Notes: generated by a model not told the origin, from the sequence alone. DNA of 64,000 nt from Clavelina lepadiformis (GCF_947623445.1 NC_135247.1:14696501-14760500), one strand, 5' to 3'. Positions 24,121 to 37,900 are shown, counted from the stretch's first letter. Made by a program: numbers and translations.

Positions 24121-25019
24121 GCAATTTAATTTAAAAGATTAGTTAGGTTACTGAACATATGGTAAATCAGTTTTTAAAACAAATAACTGTATCAACTTAT
24201 TTAAACAAGTTAAGTGTTTACTTTTAAACTGTTTTATAAACATCGCTTAATTAGTTTTACGAAGGCAATTAAGATTTATTGGTAAACTTTTTAATTTGTG
24301 ATAATTTTTAGAGCCACACCAACCACAAAACCATAGTTTGTTTACGAAACCATACTGTTACAAATAACGTTCTATATTAAAATCACTATATACATAATAT
24401 AAATATATGGCAAAAACCATAATATAAATATATGCCAAAAACTGGTGTAAACCGGTGATATCCAAAATGGGGTCTGCGGACCTCTAAGCCCTAAGGGCTC
24501 ACATGATGAGGTCCATGAGGTCCATAAGAAAAAAGTTTGTATGTATTTGCCATATATTTGTTCTTTTTACTGTGATTTTTTCATTTGACTTTGTTCTTTT
24601 CGTTAGATCTTAAAACTATTAAATCAAGAACTGAGACTTCAGTGCCCATCGTCACACCAAAATTTGAGTCTTCGCATGCACATGATTTCTCTTGAAAATT
24701 GAAATACTTTCCAGTTTGTCCGTAATCTATGAGATTAACATTACGTTTAGCCATTGCAAATTTCCTGTCTTTGTCATTTGTAATACTAGAGGCTACAAGT
24801 CTAAAAAATCGATGGGCTTGCAGCCTACGGCATACCGGTAATCTACGGGAATATTGAGTTTAAATAGCCGTCAATCGCTCTGCAGTCTTCATTTAAGCAA
24901 CTTAGTAACTTACGGTAAACATCAAAGGTCGAGATAAAATCATACAAAAGTTTGTACAGAGACAAGTTAGACAACAAAAGCAACATTGCTAAAATGCTAA
25001 GCCAAATCACTTACGGTGT
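24121..25019. other. Non-coding stretch
   Basis: AT-rich. Contains a short element-like patch near 24455-24535 (ggggtctgcggacct, gaggtccatgaggtccat) but no matching ends. No gene seen. Confidence 0.5.
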
Positions 25020-25195
25020 TACCGTCAACCGGGGTTACTATGATAAGATTCAGGACATTTCTTTGCCTCCTCTCTCACATGTTGCTCAAAAAGGGTTTGT
25101 TTCTTGATTGAGTAACACTTTGGTCCTAAGCTTCTCAAAAAAATAGAAAAAATTCATTTTTATGTTTTCACACTTTTTTTATTCAACTTTAAAAA

Positions 25196-25235
25196 ATTAT
25201 CGTAGTAGCCCCTGGGTTGGGGCTACTACGATAAT
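25196..25235. repeat. Perfect hairpin inside the Tigger-type element
   Basis: Arms attatcgtagtagcccc (25196-25212) and its exact reverse complement (25219-25235) around a 6-bp loop. The gtagcccc/ggggctac word also recurs in the element's terminal regions. Confidence 0.9.
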
Positions 25236-25387
25236 ACATTGTAAATACCTAAAATGTTCATTGTAGCCCTCCCTTGGGGCTTTTCTAATAGTTTTTTGCA
25301 TTAAACAAAACATCACAGCAATAAAAAACATAAGTGTCAAAAAAAAATTGTTAAGCACAGCTGCAATAATCGGAGGCACTCAATCCA

Positions 25388-25816
25388 TCATTGTCGCTGA
25401 GGCAGATTTTGGAGTTTGGAACGATTCTCTTTCCTCCATTCTGCTAAAATTCGACGCCACATTCGTTTACCTGGCCCAAAGACACTGACGTCCAATGGTT
25501 GAAGGAGATGCGTCGCATTCGGAAGCAGGCTAACAAACTTAATGTCATTTTCCTCACAAGCCTTCAAGACTTTTTCACTAAAATGAGAGGCCAAGTTGTC
25601 ACCCAGCATAATCTTGGTACCTGGAGTGTCCTTGACAGCTTCCAGAAACAAACCAAAAAACCATTTTTCAAACAAAGAAGCGTCAAACCAACCACTCACG
25701 GAATGGTCGTATAAAGCATTTTGGGGTCCATTTCGAGTCCACTCTGCATAAAGATTCTTTGACTTATAAACAGTCATTGGTGGCAAAAACTGCCCTGCAC
25801 CATTTCCGCAAAACAT
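25388..25816 (-). pseudogene. Partial DDE transposase (pogo/Tigger, DDE_1)
   Basis: 142-codon frame with VSGWFDASLFEKWF, catalytic-Asp motif MLGDNLASH, then LLPNATHLLQPLDVSVFGP, all typical of the C-terminal half of the pogo/Tigger DDE domain. The N-terminal helix-turn-helix DNA-binding part and the first catalytic Asp are missing, so it cannot be active alone. Confidence 0.85.
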
Positions 25817-25939
25817 TACGCTTATAGCCTGTTTGGACGAGGCTATTTTCCTTTCTACACGTCTCAGTCCGCCATAGTAGTATTACCATAGTTATTACCA
25901 TAGTAGCCCCCAAAATCAAAGTAGCCCCGGTTGACGGTA

Positions 25940-27287
25940 TGGAATAACTTGTCTAAGCTGAGAATAACTTCAACCTGGTTTAATAAAATGAACCAAGAAA
26001 AGCAATAGCGAACCAACTATACTGATACAGTACATGTAACGCGGATATAAAAATTCTTCATGCATCGTTCATGCCCTGTACCAAAGTTTACCACAGGCGC
26101 TGCGGCAAAACTTTACGCCACAAACTTTCATGGTTGCGCGACGTCAGCATGGCGTAATTATGCAGATAAACAAGTTTGATTCATTGTGTGAATATGGGTA
26201 TGGAAATGATGCGCACAAACTAACTACTGTACCATATTTTTTTCTAACGGTTTGCAAATTACTTTAATAATGACAAACATCTGTCGAGCTATTCACTTTG
26301 CTGTGAAAAATGAGTATACAGTATTGTAAGCAACCGTGATGTTTATCTGGAGTTTCAATATACGTCTGAAGCTTTGTCTTCGGATTGTATTGAGGAACGT
26401 TTTTGCAAGAGATAAACATCTGCTGTACATCACGCTACAGCACGGATAAACGAAATTTTCCAGAATACATTTTTTAACCTTTGATTTTGCCGAAATTGGC
26501 GATGCTCTGATGACAACGAAATAAGGAAGTCTGCATATAAAATTGTTATCGCCATAATGTAAATGCTAAAATGTGTTCATATAGAGCTTGGTGTACTTTA
26601 TCTTCAAAGCAAAAGCTTTTTGTTAGAGCGACCTGGTGTTGAAACGACTACCGATATCTGCTGGATTTCGGACATCCCAAAAACGTAGCTTAGGCCTATG
26701 CCTTATTATGTTATTGAAATGACACTTCCAAGTTCCACCACTGTCCTCCAAACCGTGACTATAACAATAAACTTTATGGGTGATATCTCGTATTTTGGTA
26801 AAACTATAACAAGCCATAGCATAGCTTGACAACTCACTGTAAACTAATCAAATTCGTTGAATAAATTGCAAGAACTTGTGCTTATGGACACAGAACACGA
26901 CATGCGTATTCTGGGCTCTGGCTAATCTACATGCACACTAGTGATAAGTAGTTAACTGGATTCACGCATATATTTAGAAATAAATAAACCAAACAAACAA
27001 TAATAACAGTGTCAAAAAAATGATATAATAGCTTGTCCTAGTCGAAATACGTATAGAGTAAGATTAACAACTCTTTTAACTGGGTAAATCTGGATTAAAA
27101 CACCTTCGTATTGTAACAATGAAGGCAGTTAAGTAGGAACAGACTCAGCAAAAGAACTGAAAGCAACGACAACAACCAATACATTTCAAGTTCAACTTTG
27201 CCACTAGCTAGAGTCGTTGTGGAGACTGTGGTTGTGAGAATAAGCTTCTTGGCTCTCTTTGACCAGACCGACCTAAAACTGTATAAT
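25940..27287. other. Non-coding stretch between Tigger element and HEI10
   Basis: No supported gene. Only short open frames without recognisable domains. Confidence 0.5.
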
Positions 27288-27293
27288 TTTATT
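27288..27293 (-). terminator. Polyadenylation signal AATAAA for HEI10
   Basis: AATAAA on the minus strand, two bases after the stop codon. This implies a very short 3' UTR if used. Confidence 0.45.
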
Positions 27294-27295
27294 TA

Positions 27296-28635
27296 TCAAG
27301 CGAGTCTGTTGTTCAGCTTAATAAAAATTTCATTAAACGAGGAAATATTACAAATCGATGATTCACCTGGTGAATTACAGTAAGAACCTGCGTTGAACAA
27401 GAAAGTTTTAGCTTCAAACGGTCGCGAATTGTTCTTGCTGCGAGGTGAAGGAGTTACTGGATTAGACATACCTAAGGTTTGTAAAAGCAAAGTCAGTCTG
27501 CATGGCGATAGGTGCTATTGTAGGCTAAAGGACATATTATCTTACAGAAATGAAAACTTTGATTGATAGTAAAACAATTTAATCACATTAAAACGCAAAT
27601 TAATGGTTATTGATAAACTCGCTAAGTTTGACATAAAGTAGCTCACCGACTGGAATGTCAAAGTTTGAAAACGTGACATCAGTATCTCTAATTGGCCTCT
27701 CCGCGTGGCACATAGTTGAATATCGCTGCATATTGAGAGAAGATTGAAGTGATTGAACCTGCCTCGATTTTTCTTGCAACATCGCATTGTACTGGAAAAT
27801 AGATTTAGGATAACTTGTCTGTGTTTAACTAGCATAGAACCCAAATAGCGTTACATAATTTATTAACAGTAACCTTTCCGGCATGAATGTTGTGTTAAAC
27901 AAGGTAATTTATTTAAAATTAACAATGCTAGTGATTAACGTAAATTATTAAATTGCACCTCTTCACAGCGTCGATTTGACGTCTGAAGTTCATTTTTCGC
28001 GTGATGCAACTTTGTGTTCAATGCATCGGACTCTAGTTGCCAATTCGATACCATTTTGGTGCTGTACACGTTCAATTTTTCGAATTTGTCCTTAAATTTG
28101 CTCAGCTTGTTATTCTGCGTATAATAATTTTAACATAGGTTTGTAATCGCTTTCAACAAAGAAATACTGCCACGTATCGAAGACAGCTTAGCGTGTTCGT
28201 TGGATAAGCGCTATACGATTTTTTACTTTGTACATATGTTCTTGGCGATTTTGAAAGGTCCAGAAATTGAGAGCCCTGGAGCAAATATCCATGATGGCTT
28301 CTGGCCTCTGCCCGCAAAGAACCATGTTCTTATAGTTTTCAGACGGATTCATTTCCATCCTGACGATGTCCAACTTATTATTAAGTTGATGTTCGCATGA
28401 GGGACATATTTTTCTCTCCTGCGCTGTGAAATTAGAAGTTACGTTAACTTTAGATAATATAATTTTTCCTTCTAAGCTAATTAGACATAGTGTTGCAGTA
28501 AAGCAAAAACTAAATACCAATGATATTTTCTCCATCTTCTTTGCAGAATATATGGGAACAAGATGTGACCCACGCCTGGCCGTTAGTCAGAGGTTTCCTA
28601 CATTTCCGAGAGTTACAATACAGCTCACCGTTCAT
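27296..28635 (-). CDS. CCNB1IP1: CCNB1IP1/HEI10, RING-type E3 ligase of meiotic crossovers
   Basis: HEI10 is a SUMO/ubiquitin ligase that marks and matures crossover sites on meiotic chromosomes. Five coding exons, minus strand: 28635-28518, 28423-28227, 28114-27959, 27791-27647, 27471-27296; 792 bp, 263 aa, close to the usual 276. RING: C7, C12, AWVTSCSHIFC (C26, H28, C31) and CPSC (C46, C49), split by intron 1. It continues NKLDIVRMEMNPSENYKNMV and RPEAIMDICSRALNFW, family signatures, then a coiled coil in exon 3 (KLSKFKDKFEKLNVYS) and KSRQVQSLQSSLN. The tail is basic and Ser/Pro-rich (VTPSPRSKNNSRPF). The ATG at 28635 gives the short pre-RING leader expected for the family; in-frame upstream ATGs exist. 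AATAAA lies at 27293-27288, just past the stop. Confidence 0.93.
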
Positions 28636-31480
28636 TGCAATTGCAGTTTTTACAACGCTATGCTTATAAGAGTAAAAATCTCTGTTACGATGGTCGGTCA
28701 TATCGTCTCCAGTCAATCCAAATCACATACCAAATCTATCACAAACCACTAACCTCCTCATGCTCATCTTTATGCTTATTGCATTTATAATGGGTCAGGC
28801 CGACAAAGGGTCAAGCAGGCTTTGTTATTGATTTGACCGCAGTAAAATTAACATGGAATAACATTATTAACTTGGCTTATAGGCTACGTGAGAAGCAACT
28901 TGTATGTTATACTTAGAACACTCTTTGACGCAGAGTCTACCTTGATTATGGCAAAAACTGTTTAAAATAATAGGTCTACCTCGAAGACCAAAGAAGTATA
29001 CGAGTTTTGCGCGATTCTGAGAAATATTCCTTTTAATTTTGCACTCCTAATCAGAAGGTAAAGTATAAATATAAACATAGTTTTCCTGAACATGCTAGCT
29101 ACAGGCTACTAAATGAAGTTCTAAGTAATCAAGACATAACCACTCCAGTAATGTAAGATTGCCGTGCAGGTATTTTACCAGTTTACTTTACAAACTTAGC
29201 AGTCCTGTTAAAATGTTCGGTAGCTTATTTGCTATTCCTTTTCTGATAGTTTAAACACAAAGTAGATAACTTACTTGTGACACGAAACCAGTCTTTTTGG
29301 TACCAGTAGGCCTATAGGCCTATTTTACCGATAAAGTATTTGGCGTATTGTAGCCTACGGTATTTACTATTTAACAAAGAGTGTTAGGTTACGCCGTTAC
29401 GGTACTCTTCTAAATAAAAAAATTTTTGGTCAAATGATAACAAAACTTAAACTTAGAACATGTAGGTAGTAGCCTAAGTCAACTGATTAATGCGGATTTG
29501 TTGACTACAATTTGCCCATAATTTGACCCACCAGCACAAATTTAAAGAGTTTGCTTTAAAACTTTTGTCCAATCTACCGGTAATTGCCTACGCTTGACAA
29601 TACGTTAGGTTGCTTAATTTAGTAAAATAGGTTCTTTCATTACTTCCCTTTGTCAATCCAGGCCTATAACCTAGCCTAGGTCAGGCTACATCTTTTCAAA
29701 TCTTTGCCGTAAAATCCCCAAGTTTGAAACTTTGAAAACCTTAAATTTCAATTTACAATGTTTCTAATATGAGCTCACAAACAAACACTTTTGTGGAATG
29801 AATTGTTTGATACGATAGCTTGGCTTATGAAATGACAATTGTAATGTAGTGAATAGATTAAAATATTCATTTCTTAATATTAATTCAGACTGAATTCTAG
29901 AAATGCTTAATTACGACTTAGGTACTTACCAATCTGAAAACATAGCACTTTACTATCAATGGGTTTGTTTATTAAAGTGCTGTGCAGTAAAACAGCTCTT
30001 ACTACCTACAGCCAAAATCATTGAATCATTTGATAGTTGTAAATTCCAGTAGATTATGGTGGTAACTGGCCAGTTAAGCAAAAATGCATGTAAACTGGTT
30101 TTCTGGTTCCTGAATAGGTTTTGTACATTGAACGAAAGGAAATTACTGGAACAAGAACAAAATTAACTTACAATATAAGATGTTTATGTGGAAGACAAAG
30201 ACAGCAGCGGATACCAATAAAATATATCATCGTTGACTCAAGCTTGTGACGTCATTCGGTACTTGAAAATATAAAAGTGACGTTGGGAAAGTGTTTGGGA
30301 GCGCGTTACGTAAAAACAGCTACCTACGTAAATGACAAAAGACGTGCAGGACGCGCAGACGCAGTAAATATGTTTGTGCTACTGGGGCGGAGTACAGAGC
30401 TAAAACAAATTTAAAAATGTCAGTTAAAGTTTTTAACTTTTCAGACCAGGTTGCTTCTTGGCTGTTATTATGATATGAAACAGCAGGTATACCGGTAGCC
30501 TATACCATCAGACCGTACGTCAGCACAAACGGTAGAGTGGCAGTGGCAGACCGTACAACCGTTAATGCTAGTAACTTTTCAGGAGGGCCTGATATTACAT
30601 TTCCTTTTGATCAACGACTTAGAGCTGGCCTAACCGGTAGTTATAATTAATTATATACCGTAAAGTTTTTCCAAGTTTAGACATTTGCTTCCCAACACTG
30701 CAACGGAAACACAATACTGCAATAGGTCATGTCAACAGTAAATAGTCAAATAGGTCAGACGTCTGACTAAATACGGTAGGACGGCTCGTTTGGAAAGAAA
30801 GCATGTCCGGCGCACAGCGTACCTATCTGGTGTACAAAATGGGTCAAAAAGCTACTTTTTAAGTTAAGTAATTCCCAAACAGCGATATTTGGTTCGCAGT
30901 CACGCATACCAGTGCACACCAGTCTTTTAAAATTACGCTGTCCGGTGTAAGAAAAACTTACATTCCATACTGGTAGGGCTGTAGGCAGGGATAGAGGGCC
31001 GGACGTTGTTACAGGGGTCTAAGCTCGGGCTGCAGAGTATAGCCGTTTTCAGCAAGATCTTGGGTGCGTCAAACAACCAAATATGACAAGTGTGGTGCTC
31101 AAAAATGCTCAGGCGCAATGACAGCGCGTAATTGTAAACACAGTAATGTACACAGTCAATCTCTAAATCAATAGAAAATTGAGTGCACAGAAGTTCAGTC
31201 CAAGTCATTAAGTGCACAATAACGCACCTTAAGTATGGCACTGCAAAGCTTATTAAAAGCAGTATTGACTGCGCCTATGCCAAACTCTGTAGTCTGAGTC
31301 TAAACGACCGGTCTCTTGTAATTTTGCACACCGACTTCAATTAAACGGATTTTTTACGTAATAGAAAAGAAATTAATTGGTGGTATGGTATGACAATCTC
31401 GGGCTACTACATAAGTGCACAGCCGCAGGATGCCTTTGTATACTAGACCCCAGCTACTCCAACTGTGATGTCATCTGGTT
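28636..31480. other. Divergent intergenic region between HEI10 and CSRNP
   Basis: Head-to-head spacer of about 3.3 kb between start codons; it should contain both promoters. AT-rich, with the short palindrome aggcctataggcctat near 29310. No supported gene or complete transposon found. Confidence 0.5.
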
Positions 31481-31489
31481 GGTCACTAG

Positions 31490-31760
31490 GCCTGATAATC
31501 TTTATCCTCCGACTCAGGAAAGTCTTTGCACAACTAAAGCCAGGCGATGATTCCTCATCGCTCAAGCCCCGGTTACCGAGCTAGTGTTTGTGCAATTTCC
31601 GATTGTCAAGTACATATTTAGTTTCGTTTTTTGATTTGTTAAAGGGTAGATATATTATTGCCCGGATTTAGAGCTATCCAGCGGGTCCACTGAACAGGAG
31701 CAAGTGTCGCTTTGTCTGCAATATGCTGATGATGAAAAATAAAATAATTGATGATTGATT
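31490..31760. mobile_element. SINE-like repeat, core family copy 1
   Basis: Contains gaaagtctttgcacaact, then the hairpin word gcgatgattcctcatcgc, then a gcccggattt...actgaacag segment. The same order occurs at 48520-48730 and 50240-50545; the hairpin part alone occurs at 56940-57020. Confidence 0.65.
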
Positions 31761-31932
31761 GGTACTGTTTACAAAATTGAAATTTTTCACTTTCAATAAT
31801 CAACAGAAGTAGGTTATTTCATTAGTCTCTTTGCTTCTGAAAGATTTCTTTAGATCTTTCTTCTTTAATTTACAGCAGGTTAGGCAATTAAATTTTTGCC
31901 ATTTCATTTAGCCTATATCTGTGTATACAAAA

Positions 31933-34900
31933 ATGGATACTGGTAGTAAAGACCAAGCTAACCAAGGTTCTGCAGAAAATTCAAAAATAACCACTAATGA
32001 CAATTGCCACCTAGATAAAGTATTATTTGAAAGAAAACAAAAAGAATCTAGTAAAAATCTCAGTCCTAATCAGGCGCTTGTTGATGCTCACGATGAAAAA
32101 TATTTTGCCAAACTACCTGTTCATCATCATTGTGCTTTGGATAGCTCGAGTGTTGATTTGTTGAAATTAAATCCTGCATCTAGTGAAAAATTGCAGTCTG
32201 CTGAAAAATTACAACCTTTTTTCAAAGATAACAAAATTCAAGACGTTTGCAAACTTTCGAATTCCGCATCGGAAATACTTGCATGTGCAAATAAGACTCA
32301 AAGTTCTTCCCAAGTAAATGAATTTCAAGGTTATATTCCAGAAAGTACATTGTACAGTACTGAAAGCAATCAAGTTACTGAACAAGACATTTTAAATAAC
32401 ATTTCGTTTTCAAATCAGTCACAATCTAATGATATGCTTGCCATTGATGAAAGTACAACACAGCTAAGGCTATTTACTTCATCCCTTGATAATAGTTTTT
32501 GTTTGGAAAATGAAAAGTCTTCTTATGCAAATTCAATGGGAAATTCACAGTCAAAACATCATCATACAGAATTTGATTTATACAACGAAATATCTTATTA
32601 CCTTCCTAATGAAGAACAGGCTGAGTTGCTTGATGCAGATTCAGCCTCACTTTTATCAGTTTCTTCTGAATCATGTTTGGATACCAAAGAAGCAACAATG
32701 CGTGCCTTGTCTCTTGTGCCTACTTCCTTCGAAGATTGCTCGGTTGATTCTGGTGTTATTTCTTTGGATGAACAACCATCACTGGCTGTTGCTCCCTCAG
32801 CAACAAATGGTATGTTTATCTTTAAAACAAGGCTGACTGATCAGCAGACCACAGAGGTTTTTCGAATGGCCTAAAGCACAAATTCAATATGTTACAAAAT
32901 TTAGGCTGAATGATGAAATGACCTTGGTATTCAACAAATATAACAAGGCATAAACGCTAAGTCACATTTGTCCTTGGATTTTCTCTATTATTATTCAAAG
33001 AGTTTAGTAAGAGACTTTTAAAAAGGAGTGAAAACATGCATGCAAAAATTTTGTGTCAAGTTTATCATTTAACAATAAGTGCCAAAACAAATAAGTGAAT
33101 CCTATCTTTTGATTAACAAATAAAACATTTTTGCAACTCTTACTGTATGTAATTCTATTTAGTTGCAGCTGTAACCATTATAATAAACTTATCTTGCCAT
33201 GCATTGACAAAGTAAAGTTAAAATACTATGCAGTTGTAAAGTCCAATAAAAATTTATTTTTCATCGTTGCATATTAAGATAGGATTGCTGAAGTTTAATA
33301 TGATTCCATTATTGTTACAGAAAGTTCATCGAACACTAAAGATGGAAGAATGCAAAGTGAGGCTGTAACTAGATTATTGAGTGAGTCACCTGATAAACTT
33401 GTTAATCGGACTGAAACAACAAAAAAAAGACCATTTACAGGTTAATAAAACTGCAATACCTTTAATATACATATGGAAACTTTACTTACTGATTACGTTT
33501 ATTTCTTAAGAATTAAATAATTTTTAACAATTATATACTAATAATTAATCAGTGCGTAATATTCAGAGTGTCTTTTGATCTGAGTAAAAATGAAAGAACC
33601 AGGACATCACTGATGAAATGTTTCAAGTTAGAAACAAAATGTTTGCTACTATATTGTTTTCAAATAGTCTGGCCGTCTGGCTATTATATTCTTACTCCGA
33701 ATTACTAGTTCATTTTTTATTGTTGCAGTGGGAGTTAATATTCCACAACAATGTATTAAAGTCATATCACACTGACTCCTGTTAGACCAGTGGTTTTAGA
33801 ACTATTTCACGGAGTAAAACAAAAATTTGCTTTTAACCGTCATAAACCACTTTTATTATTATTTTATATCATACTACCTTAAATATATAATTAAATAAGT
33901 TGAGCAGTAGCCAAGAGGCAATTAAATATTAGAGGAAATATTTATATTCCTAAATATTTCCCAGTTACAGTAGATGATTGTTAATTGGGTTTATGCAAAG
34001 TTTCAGATAAGCAGTTTCCTAAGCCCCACAGATTTCTTATTTACATGCATGTAAATAACTATGTATGGATAATTTTCAGTTTTTTTAGCTTTGAAAATTT
34101 TGCTTACTCAAAATGTTTTTGCAGTTACTGGAGCATAAACAGTACCTTTTGTCTTGAAATTAATGGAAAAATTATTCGTTGTTATGTAAACTAGATATAT
34201 ATGTTTATTCGCTTGGTCATTAATTTTTTAATTATTATTTATAATTTATTATTACGTTAATTCATTATTTGTTGTTAAAGGCTAAAAATATGAAGTGTTA
34301 ATTTTGCGATCAACATAATTTGCTTGAAACTCACACTTGGATTCCTGACTTTCCTGTGTATAACATTTCAGAACTCGAGATGAGAATTTTATAATCTTTC
34401 AGTTAAAAGTGCTAATTTTTAGCCTAGAAAACAACACCAACCATGCTGCCTTCTTATTAGTCTAAACAGGTTTTTAAAGCTCTACGTAAGAGTCCAACAA
34501 AATCATAGAGATCTTAGTTAAGTGTTTGACGCCTCCTTGAGTGAGATGAAAGCTGGTAGTCTAGAGCAGTGGTTCCCAACCGCCGGTATGCGTAGTTTTT
34601 TTGCCTGTTAGCAAAGTATCTTACTTTATGCCAAGCTTGTTTTAATATGGACTCATAAGCATTGCAAAGTTGTTACTCCCTGTAAAACTCATTTTACGTG
34701 TGGCTGATTTACAGCAGTAAAACTGGCATATCTCGCCTTTGTTGATACCGCAAACGCAACGACAACTTCGTCGTCAAGCCACCTATCATCCATAATGGAT
34801 GCCAAATTTTTATGTGACAGCAACACAGATTATTGCTATCAACTTATCACTCATAAGCGCTCAATGCTTAGGTTATCCCGAAGAAGGTGGAGGGGCATGC

Positions 34901-37900
34901 TCCTTAGAAAATTTTAGTTTGACAGCATCTAGAATAGAATACATTGAATTTTGCCATAAAACTCTATAAAAAATTTTGTGGACCATTTATGGTTCATGTG
35001 CAGTATGTATAACCTATATTGTTGATTTCGGTAATAATAATGTTTTGGCGCTGAATGGTCACCACTTTTCTCTGATGCAGGATTGACTGAGTCGGAGGTT
35101 GGAACGATATCAAAGAGGCGAAAGTCTTCTCGAAGCAAAATAGTATCCTTTAAAGGAGTAACAGTCTATTTTTTCCCAAGAAAACAAAGTTTTATAACTG
35201 TGCCAAGTCAAGGGGGTTCAACATTAGGTTGGTTTTATTCTGTATGTTTATAAAAGTAACAATTTTCTGCCAGTTTTGACACTTACCAGAAGTATTCTGT
35301 TGTGAATAGACTGTGATTAAAAGGCATGATTATTTAACATACCTAGTGATTAATTATCGTAACTCAAACCAGAAATCTCTTCCAGGAATGAGTCTCAAGC
35401 ATAATCACTCTGTTCAAATGACGTTGAATCAACACAAATGTGCCATAGCTCGTCGTAGAAAAGCAGCAATTAAGAAACATAAGCATCAGCAGAGGATTGA
35501 TGCCAAAGTTAAACAAGTAGGTGTAGCAATAGGAGGCATGGGCAGACCTAAAATTTTTGAAAACCCTAAATTTTATTTTTTGCACTATTTTGTATAAATT
35601 GTTTGATGAAATGGTAAAATTAAATGTGGCATACCCTTCCTGTTCTTAAATGTAAACTTTTAATTTTCTACTTATTGCCTATCACAAAATTGAAATATAA
35701 TTTGATACAATTTTTTGAAAATATTTTAATTGCCAGAGCTGTGTGTATAATTACCACATGCTTTAGAAGATTGAAATTGTATTTATGTAGCTTATACTTG
35801 CTGCTAAAAGCACTGGTTCCCAAACTTTGCAAACTAGCAAAACATTAATGCTGTTTATGAGATTATCATAACGCACTGATAACAATAATTTATTGCAATA
35901 CGTTTTGATCAAAGTGATGTGTAAATGCAAAGAAGGTACTGAATTATATTTAACAAAGACAATTTAAGGCTTTTAAAATGCTGTATTTTTGTGACTATTA
36001 TATACAGCCGCTATAGTATATAAGTTCTGAGATGTAGTAACTTTTATCCATAGTTAAAGCAACGATATCCAAGTATGGAAAGTGCACATCTGATGTCTAT
36101 GGTAATGGAGGTAGAACCTCCTTTGCAAGATTCACCGGATTCCTCATCTTCGGAGGAGTATTATGAAAATGATCTCTGTAATGAAGATCACAAACATGAA
36201 GAAGTTGATGATGATTATTTCTTTCTTCAGCCTATTTCAACCAAGAAACGACGATTAATGCTGAAGTATGCTTGTAGCTATATATTTTACATAACTTACA
36301 GGTTGCGTTTTCAGTTTTTCAGTAAAAAATCTGGTTAACATGTTAATAATATTATTAGGATTGCACAATTGTTTTGTTTCTGTTTTATTCTTATGTTTTT
36401 AACAATTATGAGTTACAATTCTTACAAAAATTGTATAAACTAACAGTTAATTGTACAAATATCACTAATATGGTAATTACATGTTACCAAATGTTAAAAA
36501 GTTATTTTTTATGTATTCCTTTTAATTGAATACATAAACAACATCACCTGTTATCAACAGGATTGCTGGTGTTCAGAGAATTGATTCTGAGGAGAAATTG
36601 TCTAACAAGTTAACAAGGGAATCAAGGGAAGTATGTGGCTGTGAATGTGAAGGTGTTTGCAATCCTGCAACTTGCCATTGTGCACAGATGGGCATACCCT
36701 GTCAAGTAAGTTGTTGGAACATTACCGGCAGGCTACAGAAAGAGAAATTATACCGTGCATTTTTCAATCGTACAGGTTGATCGGGAATCATTTCCATGCA
36801 GTTGTGCCGTCTCAGGATGCTACAATCCTCGGGGAAGAGTCGAGTTTGATGTAGATCGTGTTAGAAATCATTACATTCGAACCATGAGGAGGCTTCGATT
36901 GGAGGAAACTGGAGCAGAAGCACAGACAGGTACCGCTTTTTACTATTGCTCTTAAAAGATTTTGCTAAATAAGCTTAGTCTTAAATAAAGCTTAATTATT
37001 ATGCCATTCGCTGCAAAACATTTTATCGAAATAATTTTAAGTAACATTGGATATGTTGCAGGTGTTTCTCCAACAATTACCTCACCGCAACCAAGTAAAT
37101 CTCCTTATGTGTCATGTGTTGAAGATGACAATAACAACAACAACAATGTTGAGAATTACGTGAAAACTGACGAGCAAGGTCTGTTGCGTTTGGTCATACC
37201 AAGTCTTGTTGTGAATTTTTATTAAAGTTTTGATAACGATTATTTTCTCTGAACATTGTTAACGATGGACTTTTTTTTCCATACAGGTCTAGAAGATCCA
37301 TCTCCCTCTTCATTTGTTCCTTGCTCGCCACCTGGCTCCACTGGCTCATTTTCGAACCCCTTATACTCATGGGCTCCTAACTGCCATGAAAGCTATGTTT
37401 TGCAGCCCCTTACAAATGCCACATCTTTTGCACAAAGTCCTGCCGAAAGTTTACCAAGCTCTGGCTGTTCGTTCACTCCTAACAAAAGTCATGCAGATGC
37501 TTCGTCTTGTAATTTACTTGCACAAACATCAACAACTAACCAAGTCATCTCCGAGCAAAATGGCTTTCAGTATTTTTTACCTCAGCCTGTTGCAACTTCA
37601 TGTGCCATGGTTTCTACTTTGTCCTATCCATGCAAGTCATACCAAAGTGTAACCTCTGCTGGAGTCCATTGCACGCAGTCTAGATATGGTGCTACTATTT
37701 CCAAAATTTCCACCACTTCATCGGACAACAATCAAGACGGCTTTGAGCCTCCGCTCAAACTCGACCCGATTGCATCATTCTTCCCTGTAAATGGGTCATC
37801 TGGAAGATGTTTATCCCAGGAGGTCGTGCATCCTTATGGCTCCTTCCATTCATGCAATAAACTGGAGGTACTTGGTCAACCTTTGAGTCAAATATCACCG

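Larger units (their letters stand above)
25022..25937 (-). mobile_element. Tigger/pogo-type DNA transposon, internally deleted
   Basis: Terminal inverted repeats CCGTCAACCGGGG...CCCCGGTTGACGG with TA duplications at 25020-25021 and 25938-25939. It encodes a partial DDE transposase on the minus strand (25816-25388). The 916-bp length against a usual 2-3 kb shows internal deletion. Contains a perfect 17-bp hairpin at 25196-25235. Confidence 0.88.

Noticed and set aside
27542-27844. 100-codon minus-strand ORF overlapping HEI10 exon 4
   Set aside because: Wrong frame; the HEI10 frame is supported by splice phase and homology.
28200-28752. Plus-strand ORFs opposite HEI10 exons
   Set aside because: Antisense shadows of the RING exons.
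32486-32836. 116-codon ORF inside CSRNP exon 1
   Set aside because: Alternative-frame shadow of the long exon.
34561-34920. hAT-like start cagtggttcccaacc
   Set aside because: No matching opposite end or 8-bp duplication found; at most a fragment.
35812-35870. hAT-like start cactggttcccaaac in a CSRNP intron
   Set aside because: No partner end; too short to support an element.
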